Source: Cyanoderma ruficeps
Lineage: Eukaryota; Chordata; Aves; Passeriformes; Timaliidae
NCBI GenBank assembly: GCA_008694505.1
Contig: VZDJ01001050.1
Coordinates: 1,244,730-1,308,729, forward strand
Length of the DNA stretch: 64,000 bases
Direction: 5' to 3'
Shown one piece after another: positions 46,501 through 58,435 of the stretch. The notes beneath the pieces are model-generated. The model searched no databases. It had not been told where the DNA came from and saw only the letters and a list, made by a program, of their open reading frames with translations. How positions within the stretch are numbered: the stretch's first letter is position 1; every line of letters starts with the position of its first letter. Both the position numbers and the translations under genes were made by a program.

Positions 46501-48164
46501 ATTCTGATTCTAGTCAAGCTATCTTCAGATAAAAAGACATCATCTTCACTCCTTTTTCTCTTCACAGATTTATTGTTAACTTTGGCTCCTTTTTTTTTTT
46601 TCATTATTCCACAATACACTGCTCTAAAACTAGTTGCAATTTTAATACATACTGTATATTTTACTGCTGTATCCTGGGAACAATCAATGGCCTTTCTTAA
46701 TAATGTATCACTTTACTGAATATTACGCATAATTAAAAAAAATGAACGGATGCTATATTTATATTTGGTAGTAAAAATCCCTGCTCAAATAATACTGCTA
46801 TGAACACAATCATATAGACAGATAGCCATTGCTATTCATGGTAATGTATGAACAAAACCACAAATGTCAAGGTTCAAAGGAACAGTCTTTTTAGTGCTGT
46901 AATCATAGCAATTTGCACTTTCTTTTCTAGCTTATAGAACTGCTTTGGATACAACCCATTCTGGTGCTGTATCTTCACTGATTTCTACTGAAAATTATCA
47001 GTCTGAAGATGGCAAAGAAGATCAGAATAAAGAGCCATGGGTTAATGAGTCTACATGTTGTAACAGAATTTGGAAAGTGGTAGAGGACCCCTCAGGATCA
47101 TCACATAAAAGAAACAGCTTCTTCCATGTAATTAGTAGGACAATTTATGGCAAAACCTCAAACCTGCATCCTTTTACTTTTTTCAATACAGCCATTCTTA
47201 CTCATATCAGCCCATGCAGGGAATCATCTGTCATTCCTAAATGTTCTTGACTCCTAAGACTATATGAAGAAGCGCATTACAGAAGTCCATGAAAACTGGT
47301 CAGTCACTTTCCTCCTTTCCTAGCAGATCCTTACTTGATTTTGCAACTATCTCCACAATGCATTCCCTATTGTTCAGCTTCCTAGTAATTAACAAGATTC
47401 TCATGAACCCATGTCACATTTTGGCAGGTGTAGCCAGCTAGCTCCCCAGTAAGTTTTCTGGGGAATGAGCTCGTGATAGGCACCATCCCATTAGGAACCT
47501 TCTCCTTCCCTGTTGCAACATAGCCTTGCTGTTTTGTGCCTTGCTAGGAGATAGGAAGTTTATTTTGAAAGGTTTAGTAGCTACAGTTTTACACAAACTT
47601 TGTACACATATCCATGTCCTAAAGTACTTGGCATATTAGGCAGATATTTGATATGTTGTAATACTGTAAAATGTTTAAGGAGAGGAAGAAATTATTTCCT
47701 TTTTGTGATTATTATAATGCTAAATTAAAAGCAACTGCTTAAATGGCAGGTTCACCTTTGCAGATCATGCATTTTTGCATAGTAACTCTTTGTGTATGAA
47801 TATGATTAGAATGTTCAAACTCCAGCACACATTGACTCATGCTGCTACTGATTGTTTCTTTACTATAGCCATTCCATTTTCAACAGTGATGCCAAAGATC
47901 TCATTAAAGAAGCAGCAAGATGTGTCCTCGACTTAGTGTGGAAAGGGCCCAGTGATGGCCATGAAGTAAAGTGAATTCAGAAATTACTCAGGTCTTTGTA
48001 AATCTTCATTTTTCTGTCACTAATTCTGGGTTAGAAAGCAAGTGATACCTCAAGCTTTAGCTTTCATATTTTTCAGATTCTGTGCTGCCTGAGTGTGTAG
48101 CTCTGAGCCTCATATTAAGTGTTAGGTCTCTTCACAGAGTAAGTAGACAAAACAATCCTTTTCC
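43573..48164. other. AT-rich sequence without identifiable gene
   Basis: No domain-bearing ORF. A GC-richer patch at about 45045-45302 carries a short tandem CAGGAACTC duplication (about 45279-45298), but no coding or LTR signature. A weak exon-like stretch on + at about 46930-47130 is listed separately. Confidence 0.5.
46931..47128 (+). other. Candidate exon or pseudo-exon, product unknown
   Basis: CACTTTCTTTTCTAG ends just before 46931 and resembles a polypyrimidine tract with acceptor. The frame that follows is open and hydrophilic (ALDTTHSGAVSSLIST, then SEDGKEDQNKEPWVNEST), more protein-like than random AT-rich ORFs, up to a possible donor (CATGTAATTAG, about 47127). No partner exon, start or family is recognised, so chance is a real alternative. 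Confidence 0.15.
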
Positions 48165-48478
48165 AGCTTGAGACCAAGGACAGCTGTTACAAGTTTCAGG
48201 CCCAAAAAAGGCATAAACAACAGGGGGCTGAGGGGAGAGAACAAGGACGATATAATCGGACAATTAATCACAATATCCAAATGGACCAAAACATATAGAA
48301 GTATGAAACCTGTGACCGGTTATCCATATTGTGACCATTTTGGGTCCATCTTGGGTGTAGCTCTGGCCAGGCTCCTGTACTGCCCAAGGTATATCCTTTA
48401 AGGCCTTTTAATACATACCTACTTTATTCTCTTAGCTCTGTCTAGGCTCTGTTCCAGGTCAGCCACCCCAAGGCCTCA
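48165..48478 (+). mobile_element. LTR-like sequence, probable old solo LTR
   Basis: The stretch contains GTGACCATTTTGGGTCCATC, a TATA-like GGTATATCCTTTAAGG near 48389, a decayed poly(A)-type motif TTTTAATACATACC, and the U5-like TTCTCTTAGCTCTGTCTAGG leading to AAGGCCTCA at 48478. This order matches the TATA - poly(A) - U5 layout of bird retroviral LTRs. I could not fix the 5' end or a target duplication, so boundaries and class are uncertain. Confidence 0.45.
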
Positions 48479-50769
48479 TGAGCAGTAAGAAATGGCCAGT
48501 GCAAAATGTCCCTGTCATATCAGCTTAGATAAGCACACACTCCTGCTTTTGGCAGAAGGGCTTGGAGTTCCCACATATCTCACAGGGTAACTTGGGCACA
48601 TACAGGTTGTTAGACCTGACAGTAGCGACCCCTCTCTTGTGACATGTAACCTGCACACAGAGATACCTTGTGCCACCAAAATTGTCAACGTGGGCGGATG
48701 ATCCAGGTATCTTCTGAAGTTTACTGCTACCTCTTTTTAATTCTGCCACAAGCACATCACACTTATCTGTGATCTGGTGAGGTGTTACACCTCTTTCTAG
48801 ATAGAAATCAACCTACATTTAACCAAGAGGCTATGTAAGTGAGCACTATTTATCCCCTCTTCCCTGACAGTCGGACTTAGTAATAGGGTCTTGCCTCTGA
48901 ACCATGCTTTCTCAGGGTGGTAAATAAGTGCATGCACTGCAAAGGAAACACAAGCATGGTGTGTGTAGGGATTAATTTAAGAGTATTACTGAAAAAAGAA
49001 GAGCATCTAGAACTACTTATCTGAATAATTATTTTACTGTTCAAGAATTGGTTGCGGTTTTTTCTTGCTTTTTTAATAAACACAAGCTTGCAGTAATAGT
49101 TGTTGCTTTGAAATTAAATAATTTGCCATCTGTATGATGTTAATGGTACTGTCTGTGGAGCTACTGTTATTGAATGTGTTCTGTCTAACACTGAGTGTGG
49201 TGACAGGGATAAACACATAATAAATGATAATAGAAAGTTTTCTTGGTCAATTTCAGACTAGAAAAATGAGCTCAATCTGATTTGGGAGTGTATTATTTCA
49301 TCTCCCCTTCTTTTTTTCTTTTTTTTTTTTAAACTGGTGGATTGATCCATTTTCTCTAAAATCAAGCTGCTCCTTGCAGCTGACTTCCTACTGACATGAG
49401 GAGCAAGCAGAGATTTTGCTTCCAGATGAAACCTAAGGAGAGCAAACATCTGTGAAGAATGGAGAATGGTGGCAGCACAGTGAAGTGCCTGGGAGCAAAG
49501 TGTTCAGCATGCTCACTAATAAGTGTCAGCTTGATTTGAATCACTTGCTGAAGTGCAGTCTGGCTGAAGTCAAAAGAACATACCCTTCCTCAATGAAATG
49601 GAATCCCAAAGCATAAATAAAAGATTTCACCTGGGAAGATTGATTTATTATCTCCATCCCAAGAAAGATGCCTGTGATTTACCACACCTCCTTGTTTTAA
49701 AGCAGAAGCGAAAACAATCCCTTCCCTCAAAATAACCCCTAACCAGCAATCGCCAGCACTATCTGCATTAGCTGGAAGAGAAGTCTAGGATGCATTTATA
49801 CCAGTGATTTAGTTGAAATTAACGGAGTCATTCAGATGGGATAACAGACCAAGAGACCAAGTAAGGGACAAACTGGGGCCATGGCTACAAAAATCTTGAG
49901 AAATTCAGTCATACTTANATGAAGTTGTAGAGATCAACCCCCTCCCTGACAGAATCTTGTATCAACGAAAGAAAACATTTTTGTTCCCTCTTGAGCAGCC
50001 ATTTCGGGTTTTATGGGGACCCTGATCCATGTTGGGACAATGGTTTGAATGGTTTAGTCAATGCTAAAGAACATTCACACAGCAGACACAATCAATAAAG
50101 CTTATAATTTATTTACTTCATTCCTGAGTCTGAAGGGTTTGATTTAAGGAGCTGACATGGGATCTCAAAAGTGAGCAGTAGCTTTCTGGTGTGAGTGGCA
50201 GGTTTTAAATACTATCTAAGTCTTAGCAGATCCCCTATAGCCTCATGCTCAGGACTCCATTGAAAGTAAGATACTATTCATACACACTCTCAGCAGGTCA
50301 CTACACTGTCTGTATCTGCTACTAGCTGTTCCCATAAATTACATACACAAAATGCAGAAGCACCAGGCAGGGATAATTAGGCCCCTTTTGATTCAGTCAT
50401 GAAGCTTGAGATTCCGTGGGTTCTGGAAGGCAGAGGCACGAGAAATGGTAATTGCTTACAATTTCTACGTCCATCTTCCATCCTTCTACTGACTGAAGCT
50501 GCAAAAAGGAAACAGGGCAGAGAATCTGAGATGAGAATAACCAGGAGTTCTTGTCTTCTTTTTCAGCTGTGTACCCCCACTTTTTCCCAAAATGAAAATT
50601 TCACAGAAAACCCTAAAAAAATTATTATCAGGGTCAGTCAACAAACTGTATGCTTCTGTCAAGTGGACAAATTTACTCAGTTCCCCCACAATTCTATCCT
50701 TCTTTTCAGAATGAAGTAATTATTTGTGCTACTCGCAGTGTTAGAGTGCAGAGCAGTTGCAGAGACAGT
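48479..50769. other. AT-rich sequence without identifiable gene
   Basis: Next to the LTR-like sequence, the - strand ORF 48525-48755 encodes a Cys-rich peptide with CEICGNSKPFC, but there is no recognised family and its length is within chance. A single N is at 49918, and a poly-T run lies near 49309-49330. Confidence 0.45.
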
Positions 50770-50794
50770 AAAACATCTTTAGGTGAAACAGTTC

Positions 50795-51081
50795 TTTATT
50801 GAAAACCCTGTACTTTGATTTGCTTAATCTTTAAGCCAAAAATGGAAGCCTCTTCTGCCACAGGAAGTGCTTAGTGTCTTTTTTCTTTTCAGTCCTCAGC
50901 AAAGTGTCAACCAGATTTAGCACAAACTGGTCAAGGATAGGGACAGTTTTGTATGCATAGAAAATTATCAAGCTGCAGTAAATAAGTTGAAGACGCTGCA
51001 AGAAAAGATCATGGAGTGACTTTCCCCTTGTTCTCTCCTTCCACATTTTGACAACCTCTAGTAAAGATGAATACAGGGTGG
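50795..51081 (-). other. Candidate 3'-terminal exon with poly(A) signal, product unknown
   Basis: On the - strand, GTGTGTTATGCAG (possible acceptor) ends just before 51081. The open frame that follows gives about 82 residues, including SLLEVVKMWKERTRGKSLHD and TVPILDQFVLNLVDTLLRTE, and ends in a TAA at 50831-50833. An AATAAA poly(A) signal follows within about 35 bases (complement of TTTATT, 50795-50800). Helical, amphipathic composition plus acceptor, stop and poly(A) signal make this the best host-exon candidate in the window. No upstream exon is assigned (- strand ORFs at 51122-51409 and 53032-53277 are possible but weak) and I do not recognise the protein. Confidence 0.3.
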
Positions 51082-54000
51082 CTGCATAACACACTTATTA
51101 TACATTTTTATTTACAAGATGCTACCTATTGCCTAAACCTCTAGTCCCATTTACATTATAAGACGTAAATAAACAGCTTAAATTCAGAGAAATAAAGAGA
51201 TATGAGCTTTTGTATGTGCTGCATTTGTACCAGTGTTGCCCTAAATTAATTTCTTGGGATTCCCTGATGATGTGAAAAATTTCTTGGGGCTGTAACAATG
51301 CAGGACTGGGAACATCCTTTAGGCCAGGGAGCAGCATCCTCAGCCCTATGGCTACATTGTCTCCGAACAGAGCACACTGCTGATATTCAGCCAGAGAGAG
51401 CCTGCACACAGTGAACCAGAGTGATAAGACAAGGGGAAAATAAAACAGCCCAAGTCATCTCTACTTTCCATAACAGAGCAAGAGCTACACCAGAGCATAA
51501 GAAGCTGATGGCACTGAGGCACCTCTGAGACCCATTCTAAGTATCTTCTGAAAAAATCGCAGCAGGTTTTTCAGTGTCTAGGTGGAGCCCACACCACTGT
51601 GCAGCATTTTTTTTTCCCCATGTGCTGAACAGCAAGGGCTATTACTGGTAGTTGTAAAGGCACTAGAGAATTAAGTTTATTGTTGGAGTTCATTGGCCCT
51701 CTGCTTCAGCAGCTTTTCTACATTTCTCATGTCCTGCAAGAACTCAACACAGAAATTATTTCTCCTCAAGGTGAACAAGGTCAAATTTTCTTCTTAATGA
51801 ACTCGGGAAGCATGTTGTCCACCCCAAGCACTTGGCAAGGACTGTACAGTACATGTACATCAAAACCATAAGCAACTTCTGCACTCAGAAAGAAATGTTA
51901 GCATTGGCTGCTGTACAAAAGGAACTATAAAACAACAAAGAGAAGCAGAGACCATTTGGGATATTCCCAAATGGCAGGAAATACAAATGGCAGGAGTAAG
52001 GTAGATAAAAGATTCATGCATTGGACCAAAATATACTTTTTCTGTTCATAAAATTATACTTAAAAGGTATATTTTGTGGTTTACAACTCAAGCTCACATT
52101 GATAAAAAATACCATCTCTCAGCCATCTCTTTATTTAAAAGGTGCTCTTTGGTCCTTCCTGAGTGAGATGAAGGATGATTTATTTGTCAATCAGGGAACG
52201 AGCTCAAAAAGAAATTTTGCTCATCTACTTTTTGTCTGGAAATACAAGAAAAAAAAGCACCACACTTCAGGCTAATGTACCTGTGCATAACATGGTCACC
52301 AGTCACTGCCATCTGTTCTGGCACTCAGCATCAGAGATACTGAAATTTCTGAAGAAACTGAAAAATTATAGTGAATTTCCTATTTCTGGTACCAATACAG
52401 CATGAAGAAAAAAGTGCTGCCACTCTGCATGACCCAGTGCTGATTCTATCTGGAAAAACTGTGATTTACTACAAGAACAAATTTTCCTTTTTCTGAGTAG
52501 TTTTGCTTTACAATAACATCTCTGCCTGCTTAAGTAAAATTAATGTTATTCTGTGCTTGAATGAAATTTATTTCACCCCTGGCAAGAGGTCGCCAGTTTA
52601 TCTGGGGGTATGTAAAGTTCTGTTTATAGAAAAGTGATGGGTAGAAAAAAATAACATATGCTCTCCTTTTGGAAGCTTTGGGATTTTTTGAACTACTTGC
52701 AATTGGACAGAAGTTCCGGAAATCCCACCTCCGCGTAGTCTGATAAACCAGCATAATTCAGGTCTGCTTGCTGCTTTTTACAATGTGTTGGGTGGGTATT
52801 GGATTATTGCTGGATTGCTTCCAAAAATCAGCAACATAATAATAAAAGAACTTGTTCAGAAGATGTTTATCCAAACACCTAACCAGTTTTTTGAGGAGAA
52901 AATCCATATTGAGCAGAGATATCATTTGCAGCAATAATGTCTGGAAGAAAAGAAAAATGAAATGTGTCAGTCAAAGTAAACAGACTCTATAATGCAGCCC
53001 CCAGGAGGCTGTGTTACAGTGTATAATATATTCAGTTGCATACACCTAGCCCTGTTTTCAAAGTCATATACCGGGGTGAATTTGTCAGTATTTCAACAAT
53101 ATAATTGTTTAGCTGTAAATTTTCCTGCTGGCAAATTCCAGAGTTTTCAGATAATCCCAGGCAGAGATTCGAGCTTGCCATCACATACACAATAGATTGT
53201 TCACAAGTAGCATACAGAGCCTGCAAACCATGCTGCCACAGAAGTATGCTGGGGATCATGAGCTCCCTCAAGCACACAATTTAATTTGAATATATGATAC
53301 AGAGATACTTCCAATGTGGTGCACAAAGAGAGTGCCATTGTTGTGGATTATGTATGATTAACGGTGCAAGTGCATAGTAAGTTTAGAAGAGTGTAAATCA
53401 CTCAATTTTTTTAGCACCTTGAACAATAAGATGCATTCCCACTTGAAGCCATGTGGAGAAAGCTTGGCTGAGGCCTTTTTTCAAAATAGTCAGGGGAAAC
53501 TCCTGTGTCTCTGTTAACATGAGGCATGGCCCATAGCTTCTTATTTTGGCTATTTTTCTCCTGACTACACAACTTATGTCCTGGAAGCAAGATCTCCTGA
53601 GGTTTTCTGTTTCATTTGAATGCTTATTTGCTTCCATCTAAGTTATACAGTGTGGCTTGAAGTGTTTATAGAAAAAGCTACAAAGATAGCAGTCCTACTG
53701 AAACCACTTCTTCATGAGTAAACACAATGGGATCTGATGTACATAAACTAATGAAGAGGAAGTGAAAGACAAGAGTATTTCCATTTCTCACTAGATTAGG
53801 AAGTCAAAGACTATTTGCCTGATTGAACTGGAGCTTTCTCTAAAAACACCATACACAGAGGCATTTATTTATCCTTAGATGGAAGTGAAGCAAAGCTGGA
53901 AGTCTCCAGAGAATGGTGTTGTGTCCCATATCTCACATAGATTTCCCTCTCTCTTATTTGATGGGTAGAACAAATCCTGCCAACACAGACTTTCCACCTC

Positions 54001-55314
54001 TAAAATTCACTGCAAATAACATTCACCCTTAACATTAATTCTTAAAAATCTCAGGACCTATTGCAGTTAATATAACCATCTGTGTCCCAAAAATTGCTTT
54101 ATAGTGTGAGAGTAGTAAGACAGTGAAACTCTTTCCTCTATTTCTTTTTTGATCTATTGTTGATCCATCAGAAAGGACCTCCTAATCTAGTGTGCTGCTA
54201 CAGCTGCTGTTGTGGAATTTACCTATGCATCTTAAAGGACCACATGATTTTTGCCCCACTGTGCTGTGGCATGTGACCTGCCACTTTACTTTCACAACTT
54301 TCTCTCCCTAGCCATATCTGATCACTGCAGTTCAAGGAAGCATGTCCCACAGGAGGTCATCCAGAACATCCTCGAGGGTTTCTCTCTGAAATCACTAACT
54401 CTCCATGTTCAGCTTAACTTGGGTGAAAAAAAAAAAAAAGTGGAACCATTTTCCCAATATTCTGAAAAGGAAAGATATGTCAAAGTATATTCTTTTCACA
54501 CTCAAAAATTTGTTACAAGGCACAATGCAGAAATCAGGAAAAGCTGCAAGGATATTGGGTAGCTTAAAGGGCCAGCATAAATCATAGAACAAAGAAATTG
54601 GAGGTTGAATCAGCCTTGCAGGCACGTTGCTCAGGTAGCCCAGCACTTCCATAGCATCCTAGCATCCTGCAGTACCAGGTCTGCTATTGACCTCAGTGGT
54701 GCAGGGAGACGAAACAGAACAGGACACAGACACACAGGGCCTATAATGATGCTTACTCTGCTCTTTGCCACTTCTGTCTCATTTAAACGTGACAGAGTAG
54801 TTTGCAAGCACCTAACACAGTGGCACAGTTCAAGTGCTGCAATTTGATGAAGAGCAAGTACTCAATGCTAAATGCAGCCAGTTCTTTTTGCTGAAAACTT
54901 CCACAGTTCTTCAAAAGTAATTGGAAGTGGAACACACAGTTAGAGCATAATACTGAGTGATAGAGAGAGAGAGAAACATGTGTAAGTATTTGCTGTCTCT
55001 TTCTCTTAATAACACATAAAAAGCATTATCTTCTCTCTCTCTTCTTTGAATACTCCTGAAGATCAAGAAGCTGATGCTTAAAGGTATTATAAATTCCTCT
55101 ATAACACAGTTATCCAGCTGGTGTCTGTAACTCTGTGTTTGCCTCAAACACTATCCAACAATTAATCAGATTGTCTTGGTCACACATACTTGGACTGTAA
55201 AATTCCTCCCCAAGAAACACACAAACCCAGTCCTGATTCCACAAACACAAGGCTCTGATTTATTCATCCATTTGGTCTGACTAGAAGCAAAGCTATTGTT
55301 TTTCACCTGGGGTG
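51082..55314. other. AT-rich sequence without identifiable gene
   Basis: Short ORFs only. A perfect 10-bp palindrome with a 3-nt loop lies at 51952-51974; a GA-rich microsatellite occurs at about 54960-54975. The - strand ORFs at 53032-53277 and 53398-53637 look mildly protein-like but lack splice or domain support. Confidence 0.45.
51952..51974. repeat. Perfect 10-bp inverted repeat
   Basis: CCATTTGGGA, loop TAT, TCCCAAATGG. A third partial copy of the arm (AAATGGCAGGA) follows at about 51983-51993. Confidence 0.85.
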
Positions 55315-55378
55315 TGATCCAGCACTCATTGATGTCAAAGGCAGTGCTCCCATTGACTTCCATGGGACACAGGATCAA
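55315..55378. repeat. Probable old palindromic amniote repeat
   Basis: TGATCCAGCACTCATTGATG at the left and CTCCCATTGACTTCCATGGG followed by AGGATCA at the right form a degenerate palindrome. The CCCATTGACTTCAATGGG-type motif recurs in many reptile and bird genomes. Family name not assigned. Confidence 0.4.
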
Positions 55379-57836
55379 AGTTTTTGCCCACCAGCAAGTG
55401 AGAGTAAGTCATGCTGGTAAGGAGGACAAGATTCCCAAAGGCAATTTAGAGTGAAACAGATTTATCATTGTGTGCTAGGTTACAGAAGATGCCCCTTTAT
55501 AATCAAGCCATCTAGCCTCGTCTTTTAGTACCTGTCCTGAACAGCCATGCCACACTGGATTTGCTCCCAAACTTTCATTTCATCCTCTGTTAAATTCGGT
55601 GTAAAACTCTGAGGCAATTTCCTTCCTTCCTTCTTAATTTCCTTCCTCATTTCCTTCCTTCCTTTCTCATTTCTTTTCTTTTCCTTTCTTATTTTCATTT
55701 TTTCTCTTTTCCTTTGTTCTTTTAACTTTTCTCTTTTTCTTCCTTCAACTTGCATAGCTTTATGATTATATTTCTCTTCTTCCTCATTCCTTCACCTTTT
55801 TTCTTGTCTCTCTCATTCTACCATTTCTCCGACCCTGTCTCTCTTTCACCTTCTTATTTTCCTTGTTTGTTTCATAATTTTATTGTTCTTTTCAGTTGTC
55901 CTTTGAAATACTAGGTATAACAACTTTGGTTATGCTTTGTAATAGCCAGAAAAAATGTGCTCAACAGCATGAAAGAACATACAGGTTCTGGAATATCACA
56001 TATGCAGCAGCTGAACCCTTCATTCAGACTTTCTTCCTGCAGCTCCCTGCCCTCCAGAGTATGTCGGGGGAAAGTAGTGTAGAGAGGCAATCTGCCAGGC
56101 AGATGGACACTTTTCTTGGTATTGGACAGGAGCTCACATTTGTAAGATAAACTTTTTCAGTTAATGTTGGAGTTAAGATTTACAATAACTTATCTGAGAG
56201 AAGAACTAGGTCTCATATAGGAATATAGCCTTTGCTTTCCCCAATTACTTTACAACTGGCTTTTCATCTTTAAAACTGGCTTAACATCTTGATTGTTAGT
56301 AAGTTCCTCAATGAAAACGGGATATTGTTTCTTCCACACACTCTTATTCCTATTTCTGCTTTTTCTTCTTTTTGCTTGGCTCTAAATGCACTAAAATGTC
56401 CCATCTCCCATCATTTGAAGGTTAGGGGTGACTGGTTTATCTGGAGTTCACTTCAGTTGTGTTGACATACGAATGGAGCAGCTGGCATACTTGGGCCTCT
56501 GGGCTCCAGTTCTGAAAGCCATTTCCACACTGTAAGAGGACAGGATGCAGGCTGTGACCCATCAGTAGGCTGTCTATACGCTAAAATAATGGAGATAGTG
56601 ATAAACTGTCACCAGAATACAGTCTCAGTTCCCCAACTCTTAATGGTAGAACAACACAATAGGGTCAGACTAAAAAGGTTTCCTTATGAAAATTTTATCA
56701 GCAACTTTGGTAAATTGCTGTGGGAAAGGTGCTTTGCTCTCAGGCAGACCTGGAACCTGTTTTTACAAGGTACAGCTCTCATGCATTGCCTCACTCCCGC
56801 AAGATATTAAGGGCACTCAAATTGAATTAACACCAAATCAGGCCGGTGCACTTAACAATACAAATGCACTTAAGGGACGCCTCAGAATGATTTGTGACTA
56901 AAGAAAGCAAAGAAGAAATCAGCCTTGAAGACCACAGGGGTGGTGTTGTGTGTCATATACAGGAAAAGCCATAAGTAGAACTTAGAATACCGGAAAACCA
57001 TGAACTTCAAGGGCTCTCAGATACCTTAGACCCAGCCGTAAAGTAGATGCTCTCTTTTTGTGGTATGCAGAAACAATTGATAAATAAATTACAGCCAATT
57101 TTCTTAGTGGCATGCTCTCCATTACCTCTGACAGCAGTGTAACTACTTTGCTAAAATGATAAGAGGTGAATAATGGTATATCAGGTAACAGCAAAGGAAA
57201 TTCTCAGAGTTGCCTGTTCTCTCCATGAGAGCAATGACACAATGCAGAAGTGAATGAGATGTGACGTGGCAACTGACAGGGAGCTCCATGTAGACTGATG
57301 CTAAGGCCAAAGCAGCTGAACCATAACCTAGTAAAAGCAGGGAAGCAGTGGGGTTTTGTTTTTCTGTTCAACTGTCAGAGTCATCCTTTTCAGGAAGCCA
57401 CCTCTCTTCACCACCATTTTTCATCAAGTTACTTAGTTGTGTCTCTCTGACCCTGCAGCACTATTCTCCCATAAACTAGAGGACCAATCCTCCAAAGTCC
57501 AGCTCAAATAAAGCCCACTAAGAGCATTCCACACTTCAAGATTTCTTTGCGAATTCAGGTTTACAGAGGGATAAGTACATCATGGGGAAATGTTCCATAA
57601 CTGCCTTCTGGTCAAAGGCTAGTGTTAGATTAGAAATATCATGCATTAAAGCTGTCTGTTACATGGATATTCTCATCAGCAAGCATGATATTGGATGCAC
57701 TATTAATGAAAGCAACATTAGTCTTCCTCTTGACTTAGCAAAATAGTGGACTTGGAATCTTTAGTGACTGGAAATTATGGTGAAAAGTGAAATAGTCCAG
57801 ACATTTTTCTAAATCCAGGATCTCAAACTAAAATGG
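55379..57836. other. AT-rich sequence with a polypyrimidine tract, no gene seen
   Basis: Apart from the pyrimidine-rich stretch at 55608-55895, the sequence has only short ORFs with no domain. No CR1 or LTR motif was found here. Confidence 0.5.
55608..55895. repeat. Polypyrimidine (TTCC/TTTTC) low-complexity tract
   Basis: Nearly 300 bases with strong T/C bias on the + strand, starting with CCTTCC units and closing TTCTTTTCAG. The opposite-strand ORF (55525-55755), rich in Lys/Glu/Arg, is a by-product. Such tracts can form triplex-type structures; the closing CAG resembles a splice acceptor but no exon follows convincingly. Confidence 0.8.
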
Positions 57837-58430
57837 TGTGGTTTTGGCTAGGATAGAGTTAATTTTTCTTCACAGTGGCTGGTATGGGACTGTGTTTTGG
57901 ATTTGTGCTGGAAGCCACGTTGATAACACAGGGATGTTTTTGTTACTGCTGAGCAGTGCTTACAGAGCCAAAGTCCTTTCTTCTCCTGACACAGCCTCAA
58001 CAGCGAGTAAACTGGGGGTGCACAAGGAGTTGGGAGGGGACACAGCTGGGACAGGTGACCCCAACTGACCAAAGCAATATTCTGTATCATATAGCATTTT
58101 GCTCACCATATAGACCTGGGGGCAGGAGAAGGAACCAGGGGATGTTCAGAGTGACAGCTTTTGTCTTCCCAAGTCACTGTTACTTGTGCTAGAGGCCTGC
58201 TTTCCTGAGGTGGCTGAACACCTACTTCACCATAGGAAGCGGTGAATAAATTCCTTGTTTTGCTTTGCTTGTGCCTGTGGCTTTTGTTTTATTTATTAAA
58301 TTGTCTGTATCTCAACCCAAGGGTTTACTCACTCTTATTCTACCAATTCTTGCTCCCATCCCACAAAGGGGAGGGAAGTGAGCAGATGCCTTGCTGGGGG
58401 TTAGTCCTCATCTGGAATTAAACCATGACA
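57837..58430 (+). mobile_element. Solo LTR, avian ERVL-like
   Basis: Starts TGTGGTTTTGGCTAGGATAG and ends AATTAAACCATGACA. Characteristic segments are GGGATGTTTTTGTTACTGCT, GGGGTGCACAAGGAGTTGGG, a decayed TATA region CCATATAGACC (58106-58116), CTTTTGTCTTCCCAAGTCAC, and GTGAATAAATTCCTTG with AATAAA at 58245-58250. This layout matches an LTR family common in birds and associated with ERVL elements. It differs from the LTRs of the complete provirus. AACTA occurs at 57826-57830 and 58431-58435, a possible 5-bp target duplication, but six bases (57831-57836) lie between the left copy and TGTGG. Confidence 0.85.
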
Positions 58431-58435
58431 AACTA

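Noticed and set aside
55525..55755. Lys/Glu/Arg-rich - strand ORF
   Set aside because: It is the complement of the T/C-rich tract, a low-complexity artefact.
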